DNA of 20,560 nt from DATIKM01 sp035477595 (lineage in GTDB: Bacteria; Armatimonadota; Chthonomonadetes; Chthonomonadales; CAJBBX01): the NCBI GenBank assembly GCA_035477595.1, contig DATIKM010000153.1, positions 1 through 20,560 on the forward strand, read 5' to 3'. The notes under the pieces are model-generated. The model was not told where the DNA came from. It was given only the letters and a program-made list of their open reading frames with translations, and did not search any database. The position numbers were made by a program, and so were the translations under genes. Positions 1 through 15,926 of the stretch are shown one piece after another. Numbering within the stretch: position 1 is the stretch's first letter; every line of letters starts with the position of its first letter.

Positions 1-1286
1 TACGGACCGATGCCGAACCTGCGCGTGGTGCCGCTCGACCAGCGCTCGTTTCCGTTGAGGTCAATGCACACCAGCTCGCCGCCCGGCCTCACTCCGTAGA
101 TGTATCCCTCATAGAAGATCGGCGTCTGCTGGTCGGAACCGAACACGCGCGGCGGTAGACGGAATAGCTCCCTGGGCGTCCAATTCCCGCCCTGGCGTTC
201 GAGCTGCAACATCAGCGAACCGGCGTTGTATCCCCCGCTCAAGAAGATGCGATTGCCCGGGAGAACGACCGGCGTCGGGACCATCGCGGTACGAATGAAC
301 CACTGCTCGGTCTCCCACAGGATGCGGCCGTCGCGCAGAGAGATGCCGGCGACACCGCCGCTGCCGCAGTACACCACGGTCGGCTCGCCACCCAGCGTCA
401 TGGGGGCCAGCGAGGAATGGGTCATCGCCCACCCTCGCGGGTTGGGCGACTGCCAGACCCGCCTCCCGGTCTCTAGGTCCAGGGCAACGACCAGGGCCCG
501 CCCTCCCGTGGCGATGATCACCTTGTCGCCCACGATGAGCGGGCACTGCCCTGCATACCACTCTGGCACCGTGGCGCCATACTCTTCCACGAGGTTGATG
601 CGCCACTTAAGCTCGCCCGTCACAGCGTCAACGCACATGACGTGCAGCTTGGGACCGATCGTCACCACGTGCCTGTCCGTCACGGCCGGCACAGTGCGCG
701 AGATGCCATGGTTTCGCCGGATCTGCACCGGGTACGACTGCCGCCAGAGCTCCCGTCCATCCGCGAGCGCAAAGCACCGGAGGGTGTCCGCCTGCGCCGC
801 TGTGTCGTAGTCGAGAACGTAGACCCTACCGTTCCGTACGGCCGCCGCGGCGTAACCTTCTCCCAGGGCGAGCGACCACAGAACCGGCGGCCCCTGAGCC
901 GGCCATGACCTCGCGAGGCGGACCCGTTCGGGGCTGATGCCATCGCGGTTGGGTCCCCTGAAAGACGGCCAGAGACCCTCGGCTGGGGGTACCTCGAGGT
1001 TGGCGGCGCGGACGAGGCCGCCAGCCGCCGCGGGCGCACCGGCCCCTGGCGTGGCAGCCAACCCCGCCCCGACTCCCAGGGGCGCCGCACCCACCGCGGA
1101 TGGAGCCGCGCCACCTGCGGGCGGCGTGGCTGCCGACGCCGCCGCCTCCGCGACCGGCTCCAGGCTCACCGGGCGGTCCGGAACCGCGGGAAAACGCAAC
1201 CAGCCACCAACCCAGACTCCGAGGGCGACCACGCCGAGCACGCCGGCCACGACCGGCACACCAAGTTCCACGAGTGTCCGACGCAT
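1..1286 (-). CDS. Membrane-anchored PQQ-like beta-propeller protein (partial, C-terminus beyond left edge)
   Basis: One continuous minus-strand frame runs from ATG at 1286 to the left edge (428 complete codons, no stop), so the C-terminus is missing. A GGGAGGG ribosome site sits just upstream, at about 1290-1296. Residues about 8-30 are a hydrophobic segment (signal anchor or uncleaved signal). Residues 31-95 are an Ala/Gly/Pro-rich linker. WPSFRGPNRDG at 106-116 is the entry motif of PQQ-binding-like beta-propeller proteins. Blade repeats follow, of the type A..DG.ELWR, D..TGE.KW and D.ETGRRVW, each placing a Trp at the end of a beta-strand. By family resemblance it is an exported propeller, perhaps a scaffold or quinoprotein-like enzyme; no catalytic residues could be assigned, so no reaction is proposed. 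It is divergent from the glycosyltransferase and lies downstream of a good promoter at 1349-1378. The gene is certain; its function is not. Confidence 0.9.
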   Translation of the reverse strand, partial: MRRTLVELGVPVVAGVLGVVALGVWVGGWLRFPAVPDRPVSLEPVAEAAASAATPPAGGAAPSAVGAAPLGVGAGLAATPGAGAPAAAGGLVRAANLEVPPAEGLWPSFRGPNRDGISPERVRLARSWPAQGPPVLWSLALGEGYAAAAVRNGRVYVLDYDTAAQADTLRCFALADGRELWRQSYPVQIRRNHGISRTVPAVTDRHVVTIGPKLHVMCVDAVTGELKWRINLVEEYGATVPEWYAGQCPLIVGDKVIIATGGRALVVALDLETGRRVWQSPNPRGWAMTHSSLAPMTLGGEPTVVYCGSGGVAGISLRDGRILWETEQWFIRTAMVPTPVVLPGNRIFLSGGYNAGSLMLQLERQGGNWTPRELFRLPPRVFGSDQQTPIFYEGYIYGVRPGGELVCIDLNGNERWSSGTTRRFGIGP

Positions 1287-1344
1287 CAACCCTCCCGCCG
1301 CGAGTCCAAGCGCCGCCCGACTATGTGCGGGCAGGTCTGCCTGC

Positions 1345-1353
1345 TGGTACTAT
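1345..1353 (+). promoter_or_regulatory. Extended -10 promoter candidate for the glycosyltransferase
   Basis: On the plus strand TGG-TACTAT (1345-1353) fits an extended -10 (TGn-TAnnnT), with no recognisable -35. It overlaps the -10 of the divergent promoter on the other strand, so the two genes may compete for polymerase or share a regulator. Leader hairpins lie downstream at 1393-1416 (7 bp) and 1423-1438 (7 bp), the second just before the ribosome site. Confidence 0.3.
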
Positions 1354-1378
1354 ACATACGCGAAGTGTACCCTGTCAA
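1349..1378 (-). promoter_or_regulatory. Sigma70-type promoter for the beta-propeller gene
   Basis: On the minus strand, TTGACA (1378-1373) is followed after 18 bp by TATAGT (1354-1349). That is a perfect -35 and a 5/6 -10, standing out in GC-rich DNA. The predicted start near 1342 gives a leader of about 55 nt before the ATG at 1286. Transcription was not tested. Confidence 0.6.
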
Positions 1379-1462
1379 AGTGATCGGGCCCTCGGCGTTT
1401 GGACGTGCGAACGCCGCGCGCAGGCGCCCAAGGGCGCCCGCGGTATCCGTGAGAGGGCGGAG

Positions 1463-2749
1463 ATGCGGGTAGTTCATCTGGCAGCAGGCGCCGGGAGCAT
1501 GTACTGCGGGGCGTGCGCGCGGGACGCACTGATCGCCCGCGGCCTCATCCGGCGCGGCCACGACGTCACGGTGATGCCGCTCTACACGCCCCTGCGCGTG
1601 GAGGGCGACGGGTCCCTGCCGACCACCTCGGTGTACCTCGGCGGAGTGAACGCCTACCTTCAGCACCGGTTTCCGCTCTACCGCCGCGCGCCCCGAGCCC
1701 TGACGCGCTGGATGGACCATCCGTCGCTGCTCCGCTTCGCGTCCCGGTTCGCCGTCTCCACAAACCCGCGCGACCTCGGCCCTCTTACCGTATCCACGCT
1801 GCGCGGCGCTGACGGCCCGCTGGGCCCTGAGTTCGAGCGCCTCATCGCCTTCATAGAGGGGTTCGCGCAGCCTGACGTCGTGAGCATCACGAACTCCCTC
1901 CTCGCCGCGGCGGCCCCGGTCGTGCGCTCGCGGCTCGGCGTGCCAGTCGTCTGCTCCTTGCAGGGAGAGGAGTCCTTCGTCGGTGCGCTGCCGGAACCGT
2001 ACAGGGGCGAGGCGATGCAACTCATTCGCCGAAATGCGGCGTCGGTCGACCTGTTCCTTTCCCCGGGAGTTGCATACCGAGCCATGATGCGCGAGTTCCT
2101 CGACGTGGATGAGGAGCGCATCACCGTGGTGCGGCCGGGTGTCGACACGACTGCCTACACACCCTCTGGGAATGGCCCCAGCATGGGACCCATCATCGGC
2201 CACCTGTCGTCGATCCTGCCGGCCAAGGGCCTCGCTCTGCTCGTCCGCGCGTTTCGGCAGCTCGCGGATTCGCATGGTAGCGCGGTGCGGCTCAGGGTCG
2301 CGGGGCGCGCCCTCGACCGTCGGTACGCTGAGGGAGTCTGGGGTGCCGTGCGGTCCGACGGACTGGCGGAGAGGGTTGAGTACCTGGGGGAGCTGCCCAC
2401 CGCTAAAAAGGCTGGCTTCCTGCGGTCGTGCACGCTCTTCTGCCTGCCCAGCCTCATCGCGGAGTCACGAGCGCAGGCTGCTCTCGAGGCGTTGGCCTGC
2501 GGCGTGCCCGTCGTCGTTCCAGACGCTGGCGTGTTTCCCGAGCTGATTGAGCTCACGGCGGGCGGCCTGCTGTTCCGTCAGGGCGATGCCGACTCGCTTG
2601 CGGAGGCACTGAGCCGCCTGCTCGACGATCCGGACGAGGCACGAGCCATGGGGCGGCGCGGCAGGCTCGGCGTGGAGCGCCACTTCTGCGCAGAGCGCAT
2701 GGTCGCGGACGTGGAGGCCGCGCTCGCGAAGGCCTCGTCCGCCCGGTAG
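1463..2749 (+). CDS. GT4-family glycosyltransferase
   Basis: A 428-aa protein with the GT-B double-Rossmann layout of family 4 retaining glycosyltransferases. The N-terminus (MRVVHLAAGAGSMYCGACARD) carries the glycine-rich acceptor-side loop and a C15/C18 pair seen in a subgroup that opens MYCG(A/S)C. The C-terminal donor domain runs from about residue 240 (IIGHLSSILPAKGLALLVRAF). It contains the EX7E nucleotide-sugar motif at E334/E342, followed by ACGVPVVVPDAGVFPELIE. It probably transfers a sugar from a nucleotide donor to a cell-surface lipid or polysaccharide precursor in the cytoplasm; donor and acceptor cannot be predicted. The frame is open upstream to 1100, but ATG 1463 is preferred: a purine-rich GGGCGGAG ribosome site precedes it and the family N-terminus starts exactly there. 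It is monocistronic and ends before a strong hairpin. Confidence 0.88.
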   Translation: MRVVHLAAGAGSMYCGACARDALIARGLIRRGHDVTVMPLYTPLRVEGDGSLPTTSVYLGGVNAYLQHRFPLYRRAPRALTRWMDHPSLLRFASRFAVSTNPRDLGPLTVSTLRGADGPLGPEFERLIAFIEGFAQPDVVSITNSLLAAAAPVVRSRLGVPVVCSLQGEESFVGALPEPYRGEAMQLIRRNAASVDLFLSPGVAYRAMMREFLDVDEERITVVRPGVDTTAYTPSGNGPSMGPIIGHLSSILPAKGLALLVRAFRQLADSHGSAVRLRVAGRALDRRYAEGVWGAVRSDGLAERVEYLGELPTAKKAGFLRSCTLFCLPSLIAESRAQAALEALACGVPVVVPDAGVFPELIELTAGGLLFRQGDADSLAEALSRLLDDPDEARAMGRRGRLGVERHFCAERMVADVEAALAKASSAR

Positions 2750-2798
2750 GCGCCATCGGTCCACGAGCCCGATCCGTCGGTGCAAGTGGAAGACGCGA

Positions 2799-2838
2799 AC
2801 CGGGCATCGGCCGCCCGCACAGGCGGTCGATGCCCGGT
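2799..2838. terminator. 17-bp perfect hairpin, likely terminator or transcription boundary
   Basis: Arms 2799-2815 and 2822-2838 pair over 17 bp, with one G-U at 2810/2827, around a 6-nt loop (CGCACA). It starts 49 nt after the glycosyltransferase stop and also lies downstream of the convergent minus-strand gene at 3167-3406. No U-tract follows on the plus strand; on the minus strand only a modest TTCGCGTCTT follows. A non-canonical or bidirectional terminator, or an mRNA 3-prime stabiliser, fits best. Confidence 0.5.
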
Positions 2839-3166
2839 CCATGGTTCCCATGCGGAAGGCAACCTGCGCATCGTGGGCGCATGGTGGCCGGCTGGGCTGC
2901 TGGCATCCGGCTTCGTGGTCGCGCGGCGTCGATGGCTCGGCCGGCGCGCTGCGGGCGCGGCGTCCCCTCCGGCCCACGGCACGCGCCAGGGCGTCCCCTC
3001 CCTGGCACTCAGAGCCACGCTCTGCGGCGACTCGCCGGCGATGGCGGTCTCCCTGAGTCCACCTCCTTTCGCGGCGGCCTGGCGAGGCCCTGCCCTGCCG
3101 TCCGCCTGGATGGCATCGGAGCACCGACGCCGCGCCCGCTCAACGGCTCGGACGCCACTGCTGTCA
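2839..3166. other. Intergenic stretch with no convincing gene
   Basis: The open frames here lack a good ribosome site and read as Arg/Pro/Ala-rich shadow translations on both strands. Visible structure is limited to a small inverted repeat (GCCAGGG 2985-2991 with CCCTGGC 3000-3006), a 12-bp direct repeat GGCGTCCCCTCC at 2969-2980 and 2990-3001, and an orphan Shine-Dalgarno-like AAAGGAGGT on the minus strand (about 3061-3069) with no start codon at usable distance. It may be the 3-prime untranslated region of the small exported gene, or decayed sequence. Confidence 0.5.
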
Positions 3167-3406
3167 CTACATCGTGCCGGTGGTCCCGTCCGGCGCCACG
3201 TACACGCCAGACGCATAGAGTACGGTTCCGTCCGGGTACACCACGGAGCCATCGCTCATGATCGCGGCCGCCGGCGGAGGCGGCAGCTTCGGCGCGGGAA
3301 CCATGGGCCCATCGCTGCGGGAGGGAGCCATGAGGGAGAGCGCAAGGATGCCGGCCGCGCCGGCGGTTATCAGTAGCTTGTGAGCCCGACCAGTAGTCCG
3401 GTTCAT
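3167..3406 (-). CDS. Small exported protein of unknown function
   Basis: A 79-aa protein starting at ATG 3406, preceded by a textbook GGAGGA ribosome site 4-5 nt upstream. Residues 1-10 are polar and basic (MNRTTGRAHK). Residues 11-29 form a hydrophobic core (LLITAGAAGILALSLMAPS), typical of a Sec signal peptide. The mature part is a Pro-rich stretch (PAPKLPPPPAAA) followed by an Asp-Gly repeated segment: SDGSVVYPDGTVLYASG, then VYVAPDGTTGTM. The alternating DGxVxY pattern suggests a short beta-hairpin or exported peptide. There is no cysteine, so it is not a lipoprotein. I do not recognise a family. The strong ribosome site, signal peptide and clean stop argue that it is a real gene despite its size. 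Confidence 0.7.
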   Translation of the reverse strand: MNRTTGRAHKLLITAGAAGILALSLMAPSRSDGPMVPAPKLPPPPAAAIMSDGSVVYPDGTVLYASGVYVAPDGTTGTM

Positions 3407-3446
3407 CAGATCCTCCGATCCATCGCTGCCACGCTCGATGAGACCA

Positions 3447-3479
3447 GGAGGCGCCGCTCGACACTGAGGCCGCGCCTCC
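3447..3479 (-). promoter_or_regulatory. Leader hairpin upstream of the small exported gene
   Basis: GGAGGCGC (3447-3454) pairs with GCGCCTCC (3472-3479): 8 bp with a 17-nt loop. On the minus strand it falls 40-70 nt before the ATG at 3406 and could lie in that gene's leader. No confident minus-strand promoter was found. A regulatory role is only a possibility. Confidence 0.25.
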
Positions 3480-3598
3480 AGACAGATAGAGTGCCGCCGA
3501 TGGCTGGGGCTATGGCGGGACCACGCAATTTCTTGGTAAGAGGTCGGGCCGCGGTGCCGAGGGAGCGCCCGGCCCCGGGCGCGGGCGGGCCGCTAAGG

Positions 3599-3604
3599 TA
3601 TAAT
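3599..3604 (+). promoter_or_regulatory. -10 element of the gyrA promoter
   Basis: A perfect TATAAT stands in very GC-rich DNA 91 bp upstream of the gyrA start. The sequence 17 bp further upstream (around 3576-3581) is CGGGC-type with no -35 match and there is no TGn extension, so a strong promoter would need an activator or an alternative sigma contact. Predicted start is near 3611, giving a leader of roughly 85 nt. Confidence 0.45.
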
Positions 3605-3694
3605 GGAGGATGCCGCCATCAGCGCCAGACGCCGCGCACACGCGCGCCACGGATGCGTGCGGCCACTCCCTGACGTCCCCTCCGAGGAGGCTGC

Positions 3695-6217
3695 ATGCCA
3701 CCCGACAGCGACCCGCCCAGCGACATGCCGGAGCAGGGCCCTGGTGCGAGCGGGGTTCACCTCGTTGACATCGAGGAGGAGCTGAGGCGCTCGTACCTGG
3801 GCTACGCCGTCTCCACGCTGGTCGCACGGGCGCTGCCCGACGTCCGCGACGGGCTCAAACCCGTTCAGCGGCGCATCCTCTACGCCATGCGCGAGCTCGG
3901 GGTGAGTCCTGGTGCTCGACACGTGAAGTCGGCGGCCATCGTCGGCGAGACGATGAAGCGGTTCCATCCGCACGGCGACAGCGCCATCTACGACACCCTC
4001 GTCCGCATGGCGCAGGACTTCAGCCTGCGCTACCCGCTAGTGGATGGGCAGGGGAACTTCGGCAGCATCGATGACGACCCGCCGGCGCACATGCGCTACA
4101 CCGAGGCGCGCCTGACAGCGCTGGCTGTCGAGACCATGGACGACATCGACCGGGACACGGTTGATTGGATGCCCACCTACGACCAGGGCGATCGCGAGCC
4201 GTCTGTGGTCCCGTCGCGCTTCCCGAACTTCCTGTGCAACGGCGGCGAGGGCATCGCAGTCGGCATGGCCACCAAGATCCCTCCCCACAACCTGCGCGAG
4301 GTGTGCGACGCATGCAATCTCCTTCTCGATAAGCCTGACGCCTCCGTGGCCGACCTGATGAAGCACATTCAGGGGCCCGACTTCCCGACGGCCGGCTTCA
4401 TCCTGGGCCAGAGAGGCATCCGGGAGGCCTACGAGACGGGGCACGGCCGGGTGGTGATGCAGGGGAATGCGCTCATTGAGCCTCTCGAGAACGGGCGCCA
4501 CGCGATCGTCTTGACGGAGCTGCCCTACCAGGTGATCAAGCAGCGCCTGATAGCGAACATCGCGGACCTGGTGAAGCAGAAGCGGGTCGAGGGCATCACG
4601 GACATCCAGGACTACTCCGATCGCCACGGCATGCGTGTTGTGATCGAGTTGCGTCGCGATGCGTACCCGCGCAAGGTGCTGAACTACCTCCACAAGCACA
4701 CCGCGCTCCGGACGACGTTCGGGGTGATCATGCTGGCGCTGGTCAACAACCAGCCGCGGCTCCTCACGCTGCGGCAGGTTTTGAGCCACTACCTGGATCA
4801 CCGGCGGGAGATCGTCACCCGGCGCACGCGGTACGAGCTGGGCCGGGCCAAGTCGAGGGCACACATCCTCGAGGGGCTCCAGATCGCCCTCGACTTCGTG
4901 GACGAAGTGATCCGCATCATCCGCACCTCGCCCGACGACACCGTCGCCCGCGTGGAGCTGATGGCGCGGTTCGGCCTGACGCAGCTCCAGGCCGAGGCGA
5001 TCCTTTCCATGCAGCTCCGCCAGCTCACGCGGCTCAACCGCGAGCGCCTGGAGGATGAGTACCGCGGGCGGCTGCGCGAGATCGCCGACCTCGAGGACAT
5101 CCTGATGACACCCGCCAGGGTCACGGCCATCGTGAAGGCGGAGCTAAAGGGCCTGCGCGACAAATACGGCGACGACCGGCGGACGCGCATCGTGGCGACC
5201 GAGGCGGAGGAGATCGGCGACGAGGACCTCATCCCCGAAGAGGACATGCTCGTCACGGTCACCCGCGACGGCTATGTGAAGCGCGTGCCCATGGACGCCT
5301 ACCGCACGCAGCGCCGCGGCGGACGGGGCATCATCGGCGCCAACACGAAGGAGGAGGACACGCTCGAGCACCTCTTCGTGGCCAACACGCACGACTACAT
5401 CCTCTTCTTTACCAGCCGCGGCCGCGTCTACAAGCTGAAGGCGTACGAGGTGCCGCAGACCAGCCGGACCGCCATGGGGACAGCCATCATCAACCTGATC
5501 TCCATCGAGCCAGGCGACGTGGTCACTGCCACGGTGCCTGTGAAGGACCTGAATGCGGCATCCGGGTTCATGCTGATGGCAACCGCGTTCGGCGAGGTGA
5601 AGCGCGTCGACCTCAGGGAGTTCGCCAACCTCCGCGCCAACGGTCTGATCTGCTTCGACCTGGAGCCCGACGACGAGTTGCGGTGGGTGAAGCTCACTAA
5701 CGGTAAGCAGGAGTGCATCCTCATCACGCACGGTGGCCTTTCGATACGCTTCGGAGAGGCCGACGTGCCCGTTCGCGGACGGCCGGCAGGCGGGGTGCGC
5801 GGCATCGACATGCGCGACCCCTCCGGGGCGCCGAAGGACCGCGTGGTCGCCATGGACGTCGTCCGCCCGACGAGCCAGTTGCTGGTGGTCGGCGAGCACG
5901 GCGTCGGCAAGCGAACGCGGCTCGACAACTACCGCAAGCAGTCGCGCGGCGGCAGGGGCATCATCACGATGGCTATCACCGACAAGACGGGACCGATCGT
6001 CGATGCCATCGTTGTCGAGCCTGACGACCGCCTGATGATCGTAACGGCAAACGGCATCGTGATCAGAGTGCCGGTGAACGGTATCCGGGAGGCCGGGCGG
6101 AGCACACAGGGCGTGCGGCTGATCAACCTCGCGCCAGGAGATCGCGTTGCCACGATCGAGCGGCTGGCGCGGTCAGAGGACATCGAGGAGACGGGCAAGG
6201 CGCCAGCTCCGGAGTGA
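3695..6217 (+). CDS. gyrA: DNA gyrase subunit A
   Basis: An 840-aa type IIA topoisomerase breakage-reunion subunit; with GyrB it introduces negative supercoils using ATP. The winged-helix region holds the catalytic pair R134-Y135 (MRYTEARLTALA). The quinolone-determining region HPHGDSAIYD (91-100) keeps Ser96 and Asp100, equivalent to E. coli S83 and D87, so it looks quinolone-sensitive. The tower and coiled-coil regions follow (LVKQKRVEGI, then AEAILSMQLRQLTRLNRE). The C-terminal beta-pinwheel carries the GyrA-box QRRGGRG at 539-545, which marks gyrase and not Topo IV; a related SRGGRGI element occurs near residue 750. Start ATG 3695 follows GAGGAGG (3684-3690) by only 4 nt; ATG at 3725 is an alternative that would also keep the conserved domain. 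There is no gyrB beside it. Instead it stands directly upstream of rpoBC, 281 bp away. Length is normal for the family. Confidence 0.97.
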   Translation: MPPDSDPPSDMPEQGPGASGVHLVDIEEELRRSYLGYAVSTLVARALPDVRDGLKPVQRRILYAMRELGVSPGARHVKSAAIVGETMKRFHPHGDSAIYDTLVRMAQDFSLRYPLVDGQGNFGSIDDDPPAHMRYTEARLTALAVETMDDIDRDTVDWMPTYDQGDREPSVVPSRFPNFLCNGGEGIAVGMATKIPPHNLREVCDACNLLLDKPDASVADLMKHIQGPDFPTAGFILGQRGIREAYETGHGRVVMQGNALIEPLENGRHAIVLTELPYQVIKQRLIANIADLVKQKRVEGITDIQDYSDRHGMRVVIELRRDAYPRKVLNYLHKHTALRTTFGVIMLALVNNQPRLLTLRQVLSHYLDHRREIVTRRTRYELGRAKSRAHILEGLQIALDFVDEVIRIIRTSPDDTVARVELMARFGLTQLQAEAILSMQLRQLTRLNRERLEDEYRGRLREIADLEDILMTPARVTAIVKAELKGLRDKYGDDRRTRIVATEAEEIGDEDLIPEEDMLVTVTRDGYVKRVPMDAYRTQRRGGRGIIGANTKEEDTLEHLFVANTHDYILFFTSRGRVYKLKAYEVPQTSRTAMGTAIINLISIEPGDVVTATVPVKDLNAASGFMLMATAFGEVKRVDLREFANLRANGLICFDLEPDDELRWVKLTNGKQECILITHGGLSIRFGEADVPVRGRPAGGVRGIDMRDPSGAPKDRVVAMDVVRPTSQLLVVGEHGVGKRTRLDNYRKQSRGGRGIITMAITDKTGPIVDAIVVEPDDRLMIVTANGIVIRVPVNGIREAGRSTQGVRLINLAPGDRVATIERLARSEDIEETGKAPAPE

Positions 6218-6498
6218 CCGCCGCGATGGCGAGACGGGTTTCACCACAAGGCCGACGCCCGCCTCCTGCCACATCGGACGTCATCCCGTTTGGCGCGCCG
6301 ACAACCCGGGCGGCCGCCCGCCTCAGTCGCGTCCACGCCACGTTTCGCCTGCCATCACTCTCCCCCTCGCTGCACGCCCAATCCGGGCGCGCGCAAGCCC
6401 GCGCACATCTTGGGAGGCGCGCTTGAGAGGCCAGGTTGCGTCAGGCGTCCCGATGTGGTATCCTGTTGGTTCGTGCGCAGGACAGGAGGAACCCGTCA
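6218..6498 (+). other. gyrA-rpoB intergenic and rpoB leader
   Basis: 281 bp without a convincing gene. It contains a loopless 14-bp palindrome (CGGGCGGCCGCCCG, 6307-6320), no clear gyrA terminator and, near its end, the candidate rpoB promoter. There is no sign of rplJ or rplL, which usually sit here. Confidence 0.5.
6436..6464 (+). promoter_or_regulatory. Candidate rpoBC promoter
   Basis: TTGCGT (6436-6441) and TATCCT (6459-6464) are 17 bp apart. This places transcription start near 6471 and the AGGAGG ribosome site (6484-6489) about 13 nt into the message. The -35 is weak (3/6) and the -10 moderate (4/6); read-through from gyrA is an alternative source of transcript. Confidence 0.4.
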
Positions 6499-10755
<4,257 letters not shown>

Positions 10756-10967
10756 CGCGGGGAAGCGCTGCGACCGTGTGCGGATCGCGCCAATCCGGTG
10801 CCCGGCGGGGGTCACTCCGCCGGCACTGTTCTGGTGCGTGCGGCCTCGCAAAGCCCGGGCCGGCATCCCGGCCACCATCTCAACAAGCTGATGCATCGGT
10901 AGCGCCGCGCGTCCGCGCGGCGCGCCGTTCGATCGACGTTTGGGTGCCCTGACGGGAGGAGCTCAGC
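10756..10967 (+). promoter_or_regulatory. rpoB-rpoC spacer with three hairpins
   Basis: This 212-bp gap is long for rpoBC. Three strong inverted repeats fill it. The first is GTGC-c-CGGCGG (10798-10808) with CCGCCGGCAC (10817-10826), a 10-bp stem with one bulge. The second is GGCCGG (10858-10863) with CCGGCC (10868-10873), four-base loop. The third is GCGCCGCGCG (10902-10911) with CGCGCGGCGC (10914-10923). None has a U-tract. They could attenuate or process the transcript so that beta and beta-prime amounts are set separately. The rpoC ribosome site GGGAGGAG (10954-10961) is outside the stems. Confidence 0.45.
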
Positions 10968-15587
<4,620 letters not shown>

Positions 15588-15616
15588 ACCGACGTCACGC
15601 CCTGTTCGCCGCTGCC

Positions 15617-15650
15617 GAGCCCCGCGCCGCCGCCGGTGGGCGCGGGGCTC
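15617..15650 (+). terminator. rpoBC terminator hairpin
   Basis: GAGCCCCGCGCC (15617-15628) pairs perfectly with GGCGCGGGGCTC (15639-15650): 12 bp and a 10-nt loop, 29 nt after the rpoC stop. Only GTTCATC follows instead of a U-run, as is common in GC-rich genomes. It lies between rpoC and the tRNA promoter and would insulate them. Confidence 0.7.
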
Positions 15651-15681
15651 GTTCATCGTGTGAACCGGCGGGCGCTGCGGT

Positions 15682-15710
15682 TTGACAGGCGCGCGGGCGT
15701 ACAGTAGAAT
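15682..15710 (+). promoter_or_regulatory. tRNA-Lys promoter
   Basis: TTGACA (15682-15687), a 17-bp spacer, then TAGAAT (15705-15710): a perfect -35 and a 5/6 -10. Start is expected near 15717, just before the tRNA 5-prime end. It is one of the two best promoter matches in the window, in keeping with a stable RNA gene. Confidence 0.75.
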
Positions 15711-15722
15711 GCGCGCGGTCGG

Positions 15723-15795
15723 GGGGGTGTAGCTCAGTTGGCAGAGCACCGCCCTTTTAAGGCGGGTGTCCTGGGTTCGAGTCCCAGCGCCCTCA
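15723..15795 (+). tRNA. tRNA-Lys (anticodon UUU)
   Basis: A full 73-nt cloverleaf. Acceptor GGGGGTG (15723-15729) pairs with CGCCCTC (15788-15794) using two G-U pairs. The D-arm is GCTC/GAGC. The anticodon arm is CCGCC-CTTTTAA-GGCGG, with anticodon TTT at 15756-15758. The variable loop is 5 nt. The T-arm is CTGGG-TTCGAGT-CCCAG. The discriminator is A at 15795, and CCA is not encoded, so it must be added post-transcriptionally. It has its own promoter. A run of G at 15721-15727 makes the exact mature 5-prime end depend on RNase P. Confidence 0.96.
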
Positions 15796-15926
15796 CTTCT
15801 CTCCTCATCTGTCACCCGATCCTGACACCCGCTGCGCAGCCTGGCCGAACTGCAGTACGTGCCGTGTGCTGGCGCGCCGCAACGGGAAGGGGCGGTTGCG
15901 AGCAGCGGCTCCCCTGATCGGCGAAG
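15796..15926. other. Convergent intergenic region after tRNA-Lys
   Basis: A short region between the tRNA and the stop of the minus-strand operon. A pyrimidine-rich stretch directly follows the tRNA. A 6-bp stem, CGCAAC (15878-15883) with GTTGCG (15895-15900), could serve as a weak terminator for the minus-strand operon. No gene was seen. Confidence 0.3.

Noticed and set aside
109..1114. Open frames at 109-606 (-), 226-810 (+) and 680-1114 (-)
   Set aside because: All lie in other frames of the propeller gene, whose continuous frame from 1286 to the edge shows clear beta-propeller repeats.
1100..1462. N-terminal extension of the glycosyltransferase frame
   Set aside because: The extension overlaps the divergent propeller gene and both promoters, is Pro/Arg-rich, and lacks a ribosome site; the family N-terminus begins at 1463.
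3043..3060. Minus-strand ACTCAGGGAGACCGCC resembling a cobalamin riboswitch B12 box
   Set aside because: The match needs an insertion and a deletion. The other conserved riboswitch segments (GCCACTG, GGGAA) are absent upstream on the same strand, and no B12 gene follows.
2578..3252. 224-codon minus-strand frame downstream of the small exported gene
   Set aside because: It overlaps the glycosyltransferase and the exported gene, is low-complexity Arg/Pro/Ala and has no usable start.
4037..4864. 275-codon minus-strand frame inside gyrA, and similar antisense frames in rpoB and rpoC
   Set aside because: They are complementary-frame shadows of conserved coding sequence, rich in Arg/His/Val, with no ribosome site or recognisable domain.
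6307..6320. CGGGCGGCCGCCCG palindrome between gyrA and rpoB as a terminator
   Set aside because: It has no loop and no U-tract; such GC palindromes arise by chance in this composition.
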